This document shows, piece after piece, positions 1 through 8,712 of a DNA stretch of 64,000 nt. Below the pieces are notes generated by a model, which made no database searches, was not told the DNA's origin, and saw only the letters and a program-made list of their open reading frames with translations. Each line of letters opens with the position of its first letter. The stretch's first letter is position 1. A program made the position numbers and the translations under genes. Source of the stretch: Mycobacterium celatum (GTDB lineage: Bacteria > Actinomycetota > Actinomycetes > Mycobacteriales > Mycobacteriaceae); assembly GCF_002101595.1 (NCBI RefSeq), contig NZ_LQOM01000037.1, positions 124,001 to 188,000 on the forward strand. Direction: 5' to 3'.

Positions 1-581
1 CTGGCTTCGGCCAGCTCGGAGTCCAGCCAATCCCGCAGCATGCCGACCCGTCGCCGGCCGGGCGGATCGTCTTGCAGCCACTCGCGGGTCAGCCGCCCGG
101 CGCCCAGCGGCAGCGACATCGCGACCTCGGGTTCCTCGTCGACGCCGTTGGACAGCTCCAGCGAGCCGCCGCCGATGTCGAGGTTGATGATCCGCCCGGC
201 GCTCCAGCCGTACCACCGGCGTACCGCCAGGAAGGTCAGCCGCGACTCGTCGACGCCGCGCAGCACCTGCAGCTCCACACCGGTCTCGGCCTTGACCCGG
301 GCCAGCACGTCCTCGGAGTTCTCCGCGTCGCGGACCGCAGAAGTGGCGAACGCCATCAATTCGGCGCAGCCGGAGCTCACCGCGATCTTGCTGAACTCGT
401 CGATCGTCGAGATCAGTTTGTCGGCGCCTTTTCGGGTGATCTTGCCGGAGCTGTCGGTGGCTTCGGCCAGCCGCAGGGCGGACTTGGTCGAACTCATCGG
501 CGTCGGATGCCCGCCGCGGCGTGCGTCCACCACGAGCAGATGGACTGTGTTGCTGCCCACGTCGAGCACACCCAATCTCAC
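1..581 (-). CDS. ppx1: Ppx/GppA-family exopolyphosphatase, N-terminal part
   Basis: The gene starts at a GTG (581) and runs off the left edge, so only the first 193 codons are present. The N-terminus ([20 protein letters not shown]) is the phosphate-binding loop of the actin-like ATPase fold shared by exopolyphosphatase and GppA (pppGpp phosphohydrolase). A second conserved strand, reading [13 protein letters not shown], appears near residues 128-140. The family removes terminal phosphate from polyphosphate or pppGpp in the cytoplasm. Position next to an Rv0495c-like gene and the GntR gene matches Rv0496 of M. tuberculosis. Which substrate this copy uses is not decided by the visible part. 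Confidence 0.9.
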   Translation of the reverse strand, partial: MRLGVLDVGSNTVHLLVVDARRGGHPTPMSSTKSALRLAEATDSSGKITRKGADKLISTIDEFSKIAVSSGCAELMAFATSAVRDAENSEDVLARVKAETGVELQVLRGVDESRLTFLAVRRWYGWSAGRIINLDIGGGSLELSNGVDEEPEVAMSLPLGAGRLTREWLQDDPPGRRRVGMLRDWLDSELAEA

Positions 582-699
582 GGGGACAACCTACTGCCTG
601 GCGACAATGCAGACCGCGGAGCGGTCTGAGGAGAAGCCAGGCAATCAGGCCTGCGTGGCTCGTAGCTGGTTACCGGCGCAGCCACTACCGTGGACATAC

Positions 700-1485
700 G
701 TGACGTCCTCGCAACCAGAGCGCCCCGGCGAAGTCGAATTGGACTTTGCGCGTGAATGGGTCGAGTTCTACGACCCGGACAATCCCGAGCATCTGATCGC
801 AGCGGACCTGACCTGGTTGCTGTCACGCTGGACGTGCGTGTTCGGGACTCCTGCCTGCCAGGGCACCGTGGAAGGGCGCCCCGACGACGGATGTTGTTCG
901 CACGGCGCGTTCTTGTCCGACGACGACGACCGCGCCCGGCTCGACGATGCCGTGTCACAGCTGAACGACGACGACTGGCAGTTCCGGGAGAAGGGCCTGG
1001 GCCCCAAGGGCTATCTGGAACGCGACGAGCACGACGGCGAGAAGGCCTGGCGCACCCGTAAACACAAGGGCGCCTGCATCTTCCTGAACCGGCCAGGATT
1101 CAAGGCCGGCCCAGGCTGCGCACTGCACACCGCGGCGCTGCGGCTGGACGTACACCCGCTGACGATGAAGCCCGACGTCTGCTGGCAGCTGCCGATCCGG
1201 CGCAGCCAGGAATGGGTGACGCGTCCCGACGGCAGCGAGATCCTCAAGACCACCGTCACCGAATACGACCGTCGCGGTTGGGGAGCCGGCGGCGCCGACC
1301 TGCACTGGTATTGCACGGGCGATCCGGCCGCCCATGTCGGCCGCGAGCCGGTGTGGCAGAGCCTGGCCGCCGAACTGACCGAGCTGCTCGGCGAGAAGGC
1401 CTACGCGGAGCTGGCGGCAATGTGCAAGCGGCGCAGCTCATTAGGACTCATCGCGGTCCACCCGGCGACTCGGCTCGCCGAATAG
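700..1485 (+). CDS. Conserved cysteine-rich protein (Rv0495c-like)
   Basis: A 261-residue protein read from the GTG at 700. Just after the start it has a conserved block beginning [19 protein letters not shown]. It contains many cysteines, including CVFGTPAC, a DDGCCSHG motif, and a pair at CIF and GPGCALH. This spacing recalls YkgJ/DUF3109-type cysteine clusters that may hold metal; that is inference. An in-frame ATG at 607 would give 292 residues, but the extra segment looks non-conserved and would occupy the ppx promoter region. The gene is divergent from ppx and its last 45 bases overlap the end of the GntR gene on the other strand. Function is unknown. Confidence 0.85.
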   Translation: MTSSQPERPGEVELDFAREWVEFYDPDNPEHLIAADLTWLLSRWTCVFGTPACQGTVEGRPDDGCCSHGAFLSDDDDRARLDDAVSQLNDDDWQFREKGLGPKGYLERDEHDGEKAWRTRKHKGACIFLNRPGFKAGPGCALHTAALRLDVHPLTMKPDVCWQLPIRRSQEWVTRPDGSEILKTTVTEYDRRGWGAGGADLHWYCTGDPAAHVGREPVWQSLAAELTELLGEKAYAELAAMCKRRSSLGLIAVHPATRLAE

Positions 1486-2235
1486 CTGCTTTGGGCGCCG
1501 AGACTGCGTGCCTAGCCGGGGTACGGTCTCCTTGTAGGACGCCACCATCCGCAGTGCGCTGGCTCGCAGGTAGGACTCGACCGTCGCGGCGGCCGTCGAG
1601 GCGTCGTGCGCCAGCACCGCGTCGGCGATCGCTCGCAGCTCGGTGACCACGGTGTCAGCGTCGTCGTAGGCGGCGGTGAGCTCGTGTTCACGGCCGCCGA
1701 AGGCCTGCTCGACCCAGCGGTATAGCAGCCCCAGCGCCCGGTTGCGGGTCGCGTGGATGAGCACGCTGAAGAACGCCAGGTCGGCCTCTTGGCGGGCCTC
1801 GGACGTCTCCGCCGCGCCTACCGCCGCGAGCGCCGCGCGCAGCGCCCGGGCGTCGTCGGGTGTGCCGCGCTCAGCGGCCAGCCGGCCGATGAACGCGCCG
1901 AACGCCGCCCGCAGCTCCAGCAGCTCCACCAGGAAATCCGGCCCCAGCTTGCGGACCAGCGCCTCGACCACCGCGGGGTGGGTCAGCCCGCCGGGGTCGC
2001 GAACCACGTTGCCGCTGCCCTGCCGGGCCTCGATGAGGCCCATGTGCTGCAGCCGCGCCAGGCCCTGCCGCAGCGACGTGCGGTTGACGCCAAACTGCTC
2101 CGCGAGTTCCCGCTCGGGCGGCAGCGTCGACCCAGGCGGGAAGGCGCCGTCGAGGATGGCGTCGGCGATCGCCGCGGCGATCTGTTCGTCGAGGCGCTGA
2201 CGATCCGGCGGACGAAACGGGCTTGACTGGTTCAT
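1441..2235 (-). CDS. fadR: GntR-family (FadR subfamily) transcriptional regulator
   Basis: 264 residues. Residues about 15-75 form a winged helix typical of GntR proteins, with [20 protein letters not shown] followed by [10 protein letters not shown] and a wing RQGSGNVV. The remainder is a helical FadR/FCD-type effector domain. The orthologue at this locus, Rv0494, has been described as an acyl-CoA-responsive FadR. The ATG at 2235 is used because it gives a start immediately before the HTH; longer frames read through the divergent gene. The start codon lies inside an inverted repeat (2234-2248), which suggests autoregulation. The 3' end overlaps the Rv0495c-like gene by 45 bases on the opposite strand. 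Confidence 0.92.
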   Translation of the reverse strand: MNQSSPFRPPDRQRLDEQIAAAIADAILDGAFPPGSTLPPERELAEQFGVNRTSLRQGLARLQHMGLIEARQGSGNVVRDPGGLTHPAVVEALVRKLGPDFLVELLELRAAFGAFIGRLAAERGTPDDARALRAALAAVGAAETSEARQEADLAFFSVLIHATRNRALGLLYRWVEQAFGGREHELTAAYDDADTVVTELRAIADAVLAHDASTAAATVESYLRASALRMVASYKETVPRLGTQSRRPKQLFGEPSRRVDRDES

Positions 2236-2263
2236 TGGCCCAACCAATATAGTAGACGCACCA
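2234..2263. promoter_or_regulatory. Divergent promoter with GntR operator ATTGG-N5-CCAAT
   Basis: ATTGG (2234-2238), CCCAA, CCAAT (2244-2248) is a perfect inverted repeat between the regulator and the divergent operon. TATAGT (2248-2253) fits a -10 element 9 bases before the ATG at 2263. On the other strand TATATT (2251-2246) fits a -10 element 10 bases before the ATG at 2235. Both genes may therefore be leaderless, with the operator overlapping both -10 elements. The palindrome and spacings are seen; binding by the GntR protein is inferred. Confidence 0.6.
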
Positions 2264-3207
2264 TGGACGCCGAACTCCGGTCCGCCGCCGTCCCGCGCTG
2301 GCGGGGCAACCCTGGCCGCCTGGAAGTCTGGTACGCCACGCTCTCCGACCCGGTGACGCGCGCCGGGCTGTGGGTGCACTGCGAATCGGTTGCCCCGACG
2401 ACGGGCTCGGCTTACGGGCATGGCTGGGCGACGTGGTTTCCCGCCGACGGGCCGCCGCGCACCGAACGCTTCGGTCCGGGTCCGATCTCGCCGGCTGTCG
2501 AACCGGCGTGGTTCCGGGCCGCCGACGCGCACGTCGCCTTTCAGGAATTGGCCGGGCGCGCCGGATCGCTGGCCTGGGATCTGCACTGGAAGGACACCGG
2601 CAGACCACTGTGGACCTTTCCGCGGGTGGTGTGGGAGCGCGAGCTGCTGCCCGGCGCGCAGGTGGTGCTCGCGCCCACCGCCGATTTCACCGGGTCGGTC
2701 ACCGTCGGCGATGCCGCTCACCGGCTCGACGGTTGGCGCGGCGCGGTAGCGCACATCTACGGCCGGGGCAACGCCAAGCGCTGGGGCTGGATTCACGCCG
2801 ACCTCGGTGACGGCGACGTGCTCGAAGTGGTCACCGCCGTGTCGCACACACCGGGCCTGCGCAGGCTGCCTCCGATCGTGTTCGTCCGGTTCCGAATCGA
2901 CGGAAAGGATTGGCCGCCAATGGGTTTGCCGTCGCTGTGGATGAAGACGAGGTTGGGTGTGCGGCACTGGCAGCTGGAAGGACGTATCGGGGGTCGCAAC
3001 GTCCTGATCCGCGTGGACCAGCCCGCGGACCGATGCGTGAGCCTGGGCTACACCGATCCGGACGGCGCCACCGCGGTGTGCACGAACACCGAGCAAGCCG
3101 ACGTTTACGTCGAACTCGGCGAGCGGCGCTGGTCGGTGCTGGGTCATGCAGAAGTCGGGTTGCGCGGCGATGCGGCGCCGGCAGTCAACGAAAGGATTCC
3201 GTCATGA
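2263..3207 (+). CDS. Lipocalin-like (AttH/tocopherol-cyclase-like) hypothetical protein
   Basis: 314 residues with no signal peptide or membrane segment. It is rich in Trp and beta-strand-like segments, for example [11 protein letters not shown] and [20 protein letters not shown], a pattern seen in AttH/tocopherol-cyclase-like calycin domains. That assignment is tentative. It is the first gene of a tightly coupled operon; its TGA overlaps the next ATG (ATGA). By position it corresponds to Rv0493c. The ATG at 2263 lies 9 bases downstream of a -10-like TATAGT, so the transcript may be leaderless. The GntR regulator next door probably controls it. Confidence 0.85.
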   Translation: MDAELRSAAVPRWRGNPGRLEVWYATLSDPVTRAGLWVHCESVAPTTGSAYGHGWATWFPADGPPRTERFGPGPISPAVEPAWFRAADAHVAFQELAGRAGSLAWDLHWKDTGRPLWTFPRVVWERELLPGAQVVLAPTADFTGSVTVGDAAHRLDGWRGAVAHIYGRGNAKRWGWIHADLGDGDVLEVVTAVSHTPGLRRLPPIVFVRFRIDGKDWPPMGLPSLWMKTRLGVRHWQLEGRIGGRNVLIRVDQPADRCVSLGYTDPDGATAVCTNTEQADVYVELGERRWSVLGHAEVGLRGDAAPAVNERIPS

Positions 3208-3536
3208 GTTTTCTGCTCGACCCGCCGATGCTGGTGGTCTCCGGTGTGGCCATCGAACGCGGACTACCGGCAGAGCAGCGCGACGCCGCCGAGGCCGCCA
3301 CGCTCGGCGTGTTCTTCGGCGGCTCGTTCGGGCTCTACAACAATGTGCCGGGCCTCGGGGTGCTGTGGCGACCGTTCCGGGCCCGCAACGGACGCGACTT
3401 CATGTGGAACAGCGGGGTTTTCGGCGTGAACACCGATGAGCTCCGTTGGCCGATGCATGCGCTGGCAGCCGGGATTTTCGCGACGTATCCGTTCTTCCTC
3501 AAGCTGGGCCGCGGGCTCGGGCGGCGCTTCGGGTGA
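3204..3536 (+). CDS. Small conserved hypothetical protein (110 aa)
   Basis: 110 residues from the ATG at 3204, overlapping the previous stop by 4 bases. The middle is glycine-rich and hydrophobic (LGVFFGGSFGLYNNVPGLGV), and a second apolar stretch (HALAAGIFATYPFFLKLGRG) lies near the C-terminus, so it may associate with membrane. Its stop overlaps the GTG of the GMC oxidoreductase. Its position, wedged between the lipocalin-like and GMC genes, suggests it is an accessory partner of the oxidoreductase; this is inference. It probably corresponds to Rv0492A. Confidence 0.75.
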   Translation: MSFLLDPPMLVVSGVAIERGLPAEQRDAAEAATLGVFFGGSFGLYNNVPGLGVLWRPFRARNGRDFMWNSGVFGVNTDELRWPMHALAAGIFATYPFFLKLGRGLGRRFG

Positions 3537-5386
3537 CGGCCCCGTTCGGCCAGGCGTTGCTGCCCGAGGAGTGCGGCGGCCCGTCGCCTGCGCAGCTGGT
3601 CGACCGCGTCGACCGGTATCTCGACCGGCTGCCCACGGCGTCGCGGCTAGCGGTCCGGGCCGGAATGCTAACCGTCGCGGCCGCGAGCTATCTGAGCACC
3701 GGTCGGTCTTTGTCGCGGTTGACCCCGCAGGCTCGTACTGCAGTGCTGCGCCGCATTGCCGGGCTCACTCCCGACACCGGCGCGGCGATCGAAGGGTTGA
3801 AAGCCGTTGTGCTGCTTGCTAACGGCGCCGACACGTATGCAGCAGAGTTGCTTGAGCGTGCGCGGAAGCACGATGTGGCCCGCCCCGACGCAGCGCTGAA
3901 CCTCGCTTCCTCGCTTGATATTCCGTCGGTTCTGCGCGCCGACGCGGTGGTCATTGGCTCCGGCGCAGGCGGAGCGATGGCGGCCCGCACGCTGGCCCGC
4001 GCCGGAATGACGGTGGTCATCGTCGAGGAGGGCCGGCGCTGGACGGTCGACGAGTTCCGCAGCATGCATCCGATCGACCGCTACGCCGGGCTGTACCGCG
4101 GCGCCGGAGCCACCGTCGCGCTGGGACGCCCAGCGGTGGTGTTGCCGATCGGCCGTGCGGTCGGCGGCACCACCGTCGTGAACTCGGGCACCTGCTATCG
4201 GCCTCCGCTGCCGGTACAGCAGCGCTGGCGCGACGAATTCGGTTGGAACTTAGCCGATCCGGGGCAGTTGGCCGGCTACCTCGACGACGTCGAGCAGACG
4301 TTGCAGGTGGCGCCTGTGCCGGTGGAGATCATGGGACGCAACGGGCGGCTGCTGCTCGACAGTGCGGCGGCGCTGGACTGGCGGGCGGCGCCGATCCCCC
4401 GCAACGCGCCGGGCTGCGACGCCTGCTGTCAATGCGCAATCGGCTGCCCGCACAACGCCAAGTTCGGTGTGCATCTCAATGCGTTGCCGCAGGCATGCGC
4501 GGCCGGCGCGCGCATCGTGTCGGACGCCCGCGTCGAGCGGGTCTTGCATTCGGGCGGTCGCGCACAAGGGGTTCGGGCGCGTCGGCCCGACGGTACCGCG
4601 GTCGACGTGCTGGCGGAGACTGTGGTGGTCGCGGCGGGCGCGACGGAGACGCCGGGACTGTTGCGGCGCAGCGGGATTGGCGGGCACCCGCGGCTGGGCC
4701 GCAACCTTGCGCTGCATCCGGCGGCGATGCTGGCCGGCCGCTTTGACCATGACATCACCGCGTGGCGAGGAGTGCTGCAGAGCGCGGCGGTCGACGAGTT
4801 GCACGAGTCGCACGGTGTGCTGATCGAGGCGACCTCGACGCCGCCGGGAATGGGGTCGATGGTATTCCCCGGCTACGGCGCCGAGCTGCTCGACTGGCTC
4901 GACCGCGCCAGCCATGTCGCCACCTTTGGCGCGATGGTGGCCGACCGGGGCGTCGGCCGGGTCTATTCGGTACGCGGAGAGACGCTGCTGCGCTACAACA
5001 TCACTCCGACCGACACGGGCAAGGTGATGACCGCGCTGCAGGCCATGGGCCGGCTACTGTTCGCCGCCGGCGCAGTCGAGGTGCTGACCGGGCTGCCGGC
5101 CGGTCCGACCGTAACGAGCATGCCGGAACTGCAGGATGTGCTCGGTCGCACGAACCCGAAAAGCTTGCACCTAGCGGCTTTTCACCCAACCGGCACGGCG
5201 GCGGCCGGCGACGACGAGCTGCGCTGTCCGGTCGACCCGCGCGGCCGGCTGCGCGGAATTGACGGAGTGTGGGTGGCCGACGCGTCGATCCTGCCCAGCT
5301 GCCCGGAGGTCAACCCGCAAGTCTCGATCATGGCGCTGGCGTTGGCGGTGGCCGACGAAATCGTCGAAGAAACCGCCGCGGCATGA
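3533..5386 (+). CDS. GMC-family FAD-dependent oxidoreductase with CxxCxxC cluster
   Basis: 617 residues from a GTG that overlaps the upstream stop. The FAD-binding Rossmann motif is at about residues 139-148 (VIGSGAGGAM). The GMC C-terminal domain carries the active-site region LHLAAFHPTG and the conserved CPEVNPQ. A cysteine-rich segment, CDACCQCAIGCPHNAK, at about residue 294 is typical of the long-chain alcohol oxidase/Rv0492c subgroup and could hold a metal or iron-sulfur centre. GMC enzymes oxidise alcohols to aldehydes or ketones. The 160 residues before the FAD motif are longer than in short GMC enzymes. Third gene of the GntR-linked operon; its TGA overlaps the next ATG. Confidence 0.92.
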   Translation: MTAPFGQALLPEECGGPSPAQLVDRVDRYLDRLPTASRLAVRAGMLTVAAASYLSTGRSLSRLTPQARTAVLRRIAGLTPDTGAAIEGLKAVVLLANGADTYAAELLERARKHDVARPDAALNLASSLDIPSVLRADAVVIGSGAGGAMAARTLARAGMTVVIVEEGRRWTVDEFRSMHPIDRYAGLYRGAGATVALGRPAVVLPIGRAVGGTTVVNSGTCYRPPLPVQQRWRDEFGWNLADPGQLAGYLDDVEQTLQVAPVPVEIMGRNGRLLLDSAAALDWRAAPIPRNAPGCDACCQCAIGCPHNAKFGVHLNALPQACAAGARIVSDARVERVLHSGGRAQGVRARRPDGTAVDVLAETVVVAAGATETPGLLRRSGIGGHPRLGRNLALHPAAMLAGRFDHDITAWRGVLQSAAVDELHESHGVLIEATSTPPGMGSMVFPGYGAELLDWLDRASHVATFGAMVADRGVGRVYSVRGETLLRYNITPTDTGKVMTALQAMGRLLFAAGAVEVLTGLPAGPTVTSMPELQDVLGRTNPKSLHLAAFHPTGTAAAGDDELRCPVDPRGRLRGIDGVWVADASILPSCPEVNPQVSIMALALAVADEIVEETAAA

Positions 5387-5973
5387 AGTTGCGAGAAGAA
5401 CTCTTACAGATGATCGCCGAGGACGATTCGGTTTGGGCCCGCCTTGCTGCCGATGGTTCGGTGTTCGACGGCTATCACCCGGCGATGGAGGAGGTCCACA
5501 ACCGCAACGCCGACCGGCTCGAGCAATTGCTCGAAGATGGTTGGCCCGCCGTCGCCCGCGTTGGCGAGGACGGAGCCGATGCGGCCTTCCGGATCGCGCA
5601 ACATGCGATCAGCCGGCCCGATTTCCAGCGGCGCTGCCGCGAATTGCTGCAGGCTGCGGTTGTCGCCGGTGACGCCGACCCCAAGCAGCTCGCGATGCTC
5701 ACCGATCGGATCAGGTGTTTCGAGGGTCGAGGACAGCTTTACGGAACCCAATTCGAGTGGGACGACGAGGGATATCTGTCGCCGCGTCCCATCAGCGATC
5801 CCGAGGACGTCGATCTTCGGCGCGCGAGCGTCGGGCTCGGACCGTTGGCCGAAGCGATTGCGCACCAACGTCAGCGAGCTGTCACTTGCGGCGCACGGCC
5901 GCCGGGAAATCCCGCCGAGCATCGCGCGGAATACGAAAAGTGGCGTCGCCGCGTGGGTTGGAGCTTCAGTTGA
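5383..5973 (+). CDS. DUF6624-like hypothetical protein
   Basis: 196 residues. The pattern fits DUF6624 proteins: an N-terminal MxxRDxxxR-like stretch (MKLREELLQMIAEDDSVWAR), then HNRNADRLEQLLEDGWP, a central AQHA motif, and a C-terminal GTQFEWDDEGYLSPRPISDP. Function is unknown. It is translationally coupled to the GMC oxidoreductase (ATGA overlap) and is the last gene of the operon. Its final 8 bases overlap the convergent DUF2236 gene. I do not recall it next to Rv0492c in H37Rv, so it may mark the left edge of the accessory block. Confidence 0.8.
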   Translation: MKLREELLQMIAEDDSVWARLAADGSVFDGYHPAMEEVHNRNADRLEQLLEDGWPAVARVGEDGADAAFRIAQHAISRPDFQRRCRELLQAAVVAGDADPKQLAMLTDRIRCFEGRGQLYGTQFEWDDEGYLSPRPISDPEDVDLRRASVGLGPLAEAIAHQRQRAVTCGARPPGNPAEHRAEYEKWRRRVGWSFS

Positions 5974-7030
5974 CGACCGCCACTCGTTGCCGGCGCCCGG
6001 TCGACTTCCGTGGAGCGTCCGCCAGCTGCTCGATGGCGCCGCGACTCAGCTTGGATTCAGCGGCAATCTTCTCCGGATCGAAGCGAATCGGTTGCAGCGG
6101 CACACCGGTCACTCGCGCTTGCGCTTGCTGAAATTCGGGCAGCGGGCCGGGCAGCAGGTGCGCGCCGTTGAGCATCACCTTCAGTGCTTGCCGAATCGAC
6201 CACACCGTCAGCGGATCGGGTCGGGTGTGCATGTACAGGTTGCGCGCCCATCGTGGTTGCATGTCGCGAATGAACCAGTTGACGAACGCTTGGGGAGGCC
6301 ACTGCCAGACGGGCATGGCGTGGCGGTTGTTCGGCCAAATCGCTTGTGACACCGCCGGTAACAGCGCGAGCTTGGGTACCCAGCTGTCGAGGACCTCGAG
6401 CACCTCGCCCTTGCTGGCCGGCAGATCGGTTCCACCGAGCGCGTAGCCCACTCGGGTGAACTCGCGGTAGTAGCGGTCCAGGTCGGCGCCACGAAGCGGC
6501 GCGAAGTGGTAGCGCTCGTGGGCGGTGGCCAGCCCCCAGACGACGTTGGCGTAGTTCCACCGCAGCAGCTCAGGGTCACGGGCGTCGTAGCGCATGCCGG
6601 TCAGCGCGCTCACCCCATGCACGGTTCCGTGCATGGCCCGCACGATCCGCGCGCATCTTTCTGCTGTCTCGGTCGGGCCATAGGCAACACCGAGAAAGAA
6701 TGCCAGCGAGTGGCCGAACCGGACCGCAGCTCCTTCGGGGTCGATGGCGAATCTGGGGTTGCCGTCGTCGTCACGCTTCAGCGCACGTGAGTGGTGGTAG
6801 CCGCCCGAAATCGTCGAAGGGTCAAGCTGTTCCATCGTCGCCGAGGAAAACAGCCCCAGCGCCACCAACGGCATGTGCGAGTGCACGTACCACACGGCGC
6901 TGTCCGGTCCGAACCATCCTTGGTCGCCCTTCGGCTCTGCAAAATCGAGGCCTTGGAAGAAGCGGCTCCGCACCGCCTGAGCGAAGATCCTGTCGAAAAT
7001 CACTGCCACGGGATTCTGCAGAATCGCCAT
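5966..7030 (-). CDS. DUF2236 (MpaB/Lcp-like) oxygenase-family protein
   Basis: 354 residues. It matches the DUF2236 family, which includes fungal MpaB and latex-clearing protein Lcp, a haem-dependent oxygenase. The motif RCARIVRAMHGTVHG carries the His expected to ligate haem, and the segment RWNYANVVWGLATAHERYHF follows about 35 residues later. Characterised relatives cleave isoprenoid double bonds, but the substrate here cannot be assigned. It is divergent from a TetR gene across a 70-base gap with a palindrome, and its 3' end overlaps the DUF6624 gene. It is one of four DUF2236 genes in the window. Confidence 0.85.
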   Translation of the reverse strand: MAILQNPVAVIFDRIFAQAVRSRFFQGLDFAEPKGDQGWFGPDSAVWYVHSHMPLVALGLFSSATMEQLDPSTISGGYHHSRALKRDDDGNPRFAIDPEGAAVRFGHSLAFFLGVAYGPTETAERCARIVRAMHGTVHGVSALTGMRYDARDPELLRWNYANVVWGLATAHERYHFAPLRGADLDRYYREFTRVGYALGGTDLPASKGEVLEVLDSWVPKLALLPAVSQAIWPNNRHAMPVWQWPPQAFVNWFIRDMQPRWARNLYMHTRPDPLTVWSIRQALKVMLNGAHLLPGPLPEFQQAQARVTGVPLQPIRFDPEKIAAESKLSRGAIEQLADAPRKSTGRRQRVAVVN

Positions 7031-7051
7031 GCTTCCGGCCTTTCTACGAGG

Positions 7052-7064
7052 ATGATTTCATCAT
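7052..7064. promoter_or_regulatory. Palindrome ATGAT-TTC-ATCAT between DUF2236 and TetR genes
   Basis: A perfect 5-3-5 inverted repeat centred at 7058, in the 70-base gap between the divergent DUF2236 gene (start 7030) and TetR gene (start 7101). Position and symmetry fit an operator for the neighbouring TetR protein. The two starts lack a clear Shine-Dalgarno sequence. Confidence 0.5.
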
Positions 7065-7100
7065 GACGCAAGTAAAAACTCGCTTTCAATTCGCGTTCTG

Positions 7101-7763
7101 ATGGCGCGTTCTACCAGCGGTCCGGTTGCTCCGCGGCGTGTCCCGCAACAACAGCGCTCGCGTTTGATGGTGCGGCGGATCCTCGACGCCGCCAAAACGG
7201 TGCTGATCGAAAGGGGCTATGACGACGCGACGACCAACCGCATCGCCGAAGCCGCCGGCATCAGCCCCGGATCTCTCTACCAGTACTTCCCGAACAAGGA
7301 AACGATCATTGCCGCTGTGATCGATCGCTACACCGACCACATTGCCGACCGGGTCACCGCCCACCTCTCGGCGCACATCGGCGAACCCGAAGAGCCGCAA
7401 CGTATTTACGCCACCCTCGACATCCTTCTTCAAGCTATGGAAGAAGAGCCCGGTCTGCTACGGGCCCTGATCGAGCAGACACCGCGGCTGGGGCTTGGAA
7501 ACAAGATCACGGCGTTCGAGGACCGCGTCGGCGAGTTGGCGGCGGCCCACCTGCGGCTGCGCTCCTTGCCTGTCCGTCATGCGCAGACAACTATTTGGCT
7601 GCTGGTTCGGACCGTCGAACACCTCACCACTCGCTATTTGCTCGACCGGCCGCCGATCGATCGGGACGAATTCCTCAATGAACTCACTGCACTCGTCATG
7701 GGCTATTTCCGAATCCATAGCGAAAGCCGAGGCGACGGGCCGGCAAACGCACCCGAAACGTGA
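7101..7763 (+). CDS. TetR-family transcriptional regulator
   Basis: 220 residues. An N-terminal TetR helix-turn-helix occupies residues about 24-70 (RILDAAKTVLIERGYDDATT, then AGISPGSLYQYFPNKETII). The C-terminal ligand-binding domain is all-helical. It is divergent from the DUF2236 gene at 5966-7030 with a palindrome between them, so it most likely represses that gene and itself. The ATG at 7101 is the first plausible start and no strong ribosome-binding site precedes it. It ends 30 bases before the convergent hydrolase gene. Confidence 0.9.
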   Translation: MARSTSGPVAPRRVPQQQRSRLMVRRILDAAKTVLIERGYDDATTNRIAEAAGISPGSLYQYFPNKETIIAAVIDRYTDHIADRVTAHLSAHIGEPEEPQRIYATLDILLQAMEEEPGLLRALIEQTPRLGLGNKITAFEDRVGELAAAHLRLRSLPVRHAQTTIWLLVRTVEHLTTRYLLDRPPIDRDEFLNELTALVMGYFRIHSESRGDGPANAPET

Positions 7764-7793
7764 TTGCCGCAATTCACGGCGCAGTACGGGGAT

Positions 7794-8705
7794 TCACCCG
7801 GCGATGCCGGCAATGCTCTGTCCCGATCTACGGGCTTTGGCCACCAGGTTGAGCAGGTGGGCGGTGACCGCCTCGCGGCGCTCGTATGGCAAGAAGTGGC
7901 CAGCGCCGCGAAAGATAACCAGTTGGCTGGCCGGCAATTTCTCCGCGATCCGGCGGGCATGGACGGGTGAGGTCAGTGGATCCCGAGTACCGGCCATGAC
8001 GACGGCATGGGCATGCCGGAATGCCGGCAACGCGTCGTAGCGGTTGTGCTGCAGTATCGATCGGCCCAGCGCCGCAACGGCCCGTGGATCGCTTTGGGCT
8101 GCCTGCAATGTAGTCCGGTTCATGTCGTGGCGTCGGGGCTGCTTCCCATAGGCCGCGCGGCCACCTTGCCGCACGAGCAACAGTGGCTTGCTTGGCAGCT
8201 TGACCCGGGCCGCCGGCACGAGTGCCGCTCTCATCGCGGGCTCGGTACCCGGAACCCTCCTGATCGTGCCCAGCAGATGCCCGGCGCTGGTCGCCACGAA
8301 CGCCACTGCGGCGACGCGTTCGGCGACAATGCCCGGGTGGCGCTGCGCCAACGCCATCAGCGTCATTCCGCCCAGCGAATGCCCACCGAATACGATCGGT
8401 CCCGCCGGGACCGCCTGGGTCACCACAACTGCCAGGTCGTCCGCGAGTTGCTCGATTGAGGCGGTGGGCACTGACGCCGAATTACCGTGGCCCCGATGGT
8501 CGTACGCGATGACACGCACTGACGGCTCCGCCCTGGCGATCGAGGTGGCGACGTCCTCCCAGAGGCGGCCCGACAGGGTCCAGCCGTGGGTGAGCACGAC
8601 GGTGACATCAGGCTCGGTCGAGCCCCATTCCCTGATGTTGAGCCAGGCGTCCGGCAGCGTCAGGCCGTACTGCCGGCACAGCACCTCCGATCGATCGCTG
8701 GTCAT
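7794..8705 (-). CDS. Alpha/beta hydrolase
   Basis: 303 residues, cytoplasmic. Catalytic features: oxyanion-hole HGW at about 40-42, nucleophile elbow GGHSLGG with Ser110, acid in GTRDPLTS, and His in GAGHFLPYE. The nucleophile is Ser, so it is an esterase/lactonase-type enzyme rather than an epoxide hydrolase. The ATG at 8705 sits 7 bases after the SDR stop, making it the last gene of a minus-strand operon with an SDR, a Baeyer-Villiger-type monooxygenase and two PF10118 proteins. In that context it could hydrolyse the ester or lactone formed by the monooxygenase. Confidence 0.88.
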   Translation of the reverse strand: MTSDRSEVLCRQYGLTLPDAWLNIREWGSTEPDVTVVLTHGWTLSGRLWEDVATSIARAEPSVRVIAYDHRGHGNSASVPTASIEQLADDLAVVVTQAVPAGPIVFGGHSLGGMTLMALAQRHPGIVAERVAAVAFVATSAGHLLGTIRRVPGTEPAMRAALVPAARVKLPSKPLLLVRQGGRAAYGKQPRRHDMNRTTLQAAQSDPRAVAALGRSILQHNRYDALPAFRHAHAVVMAGTRDPLTSPVHARRIAEKLPASQLVIFRGAGHFLPYERREAVTAHLLNLVAKARRSGQSIAGIAG

Positions 8706-8712
8706 CAGCGGC

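Noticed and set aside
40..699. Long ORF extension of the Rv0495c-like gene to base 40
   Set aside because: It is antisense to the ppx coding region and does not look like a conserved protein.
2263..3147. Extension of the GntR frame up to 3147
   Set aside because: It is antisense to a well-supported operon gene and lacks domain sense; the HTH starts shortly after 2235.
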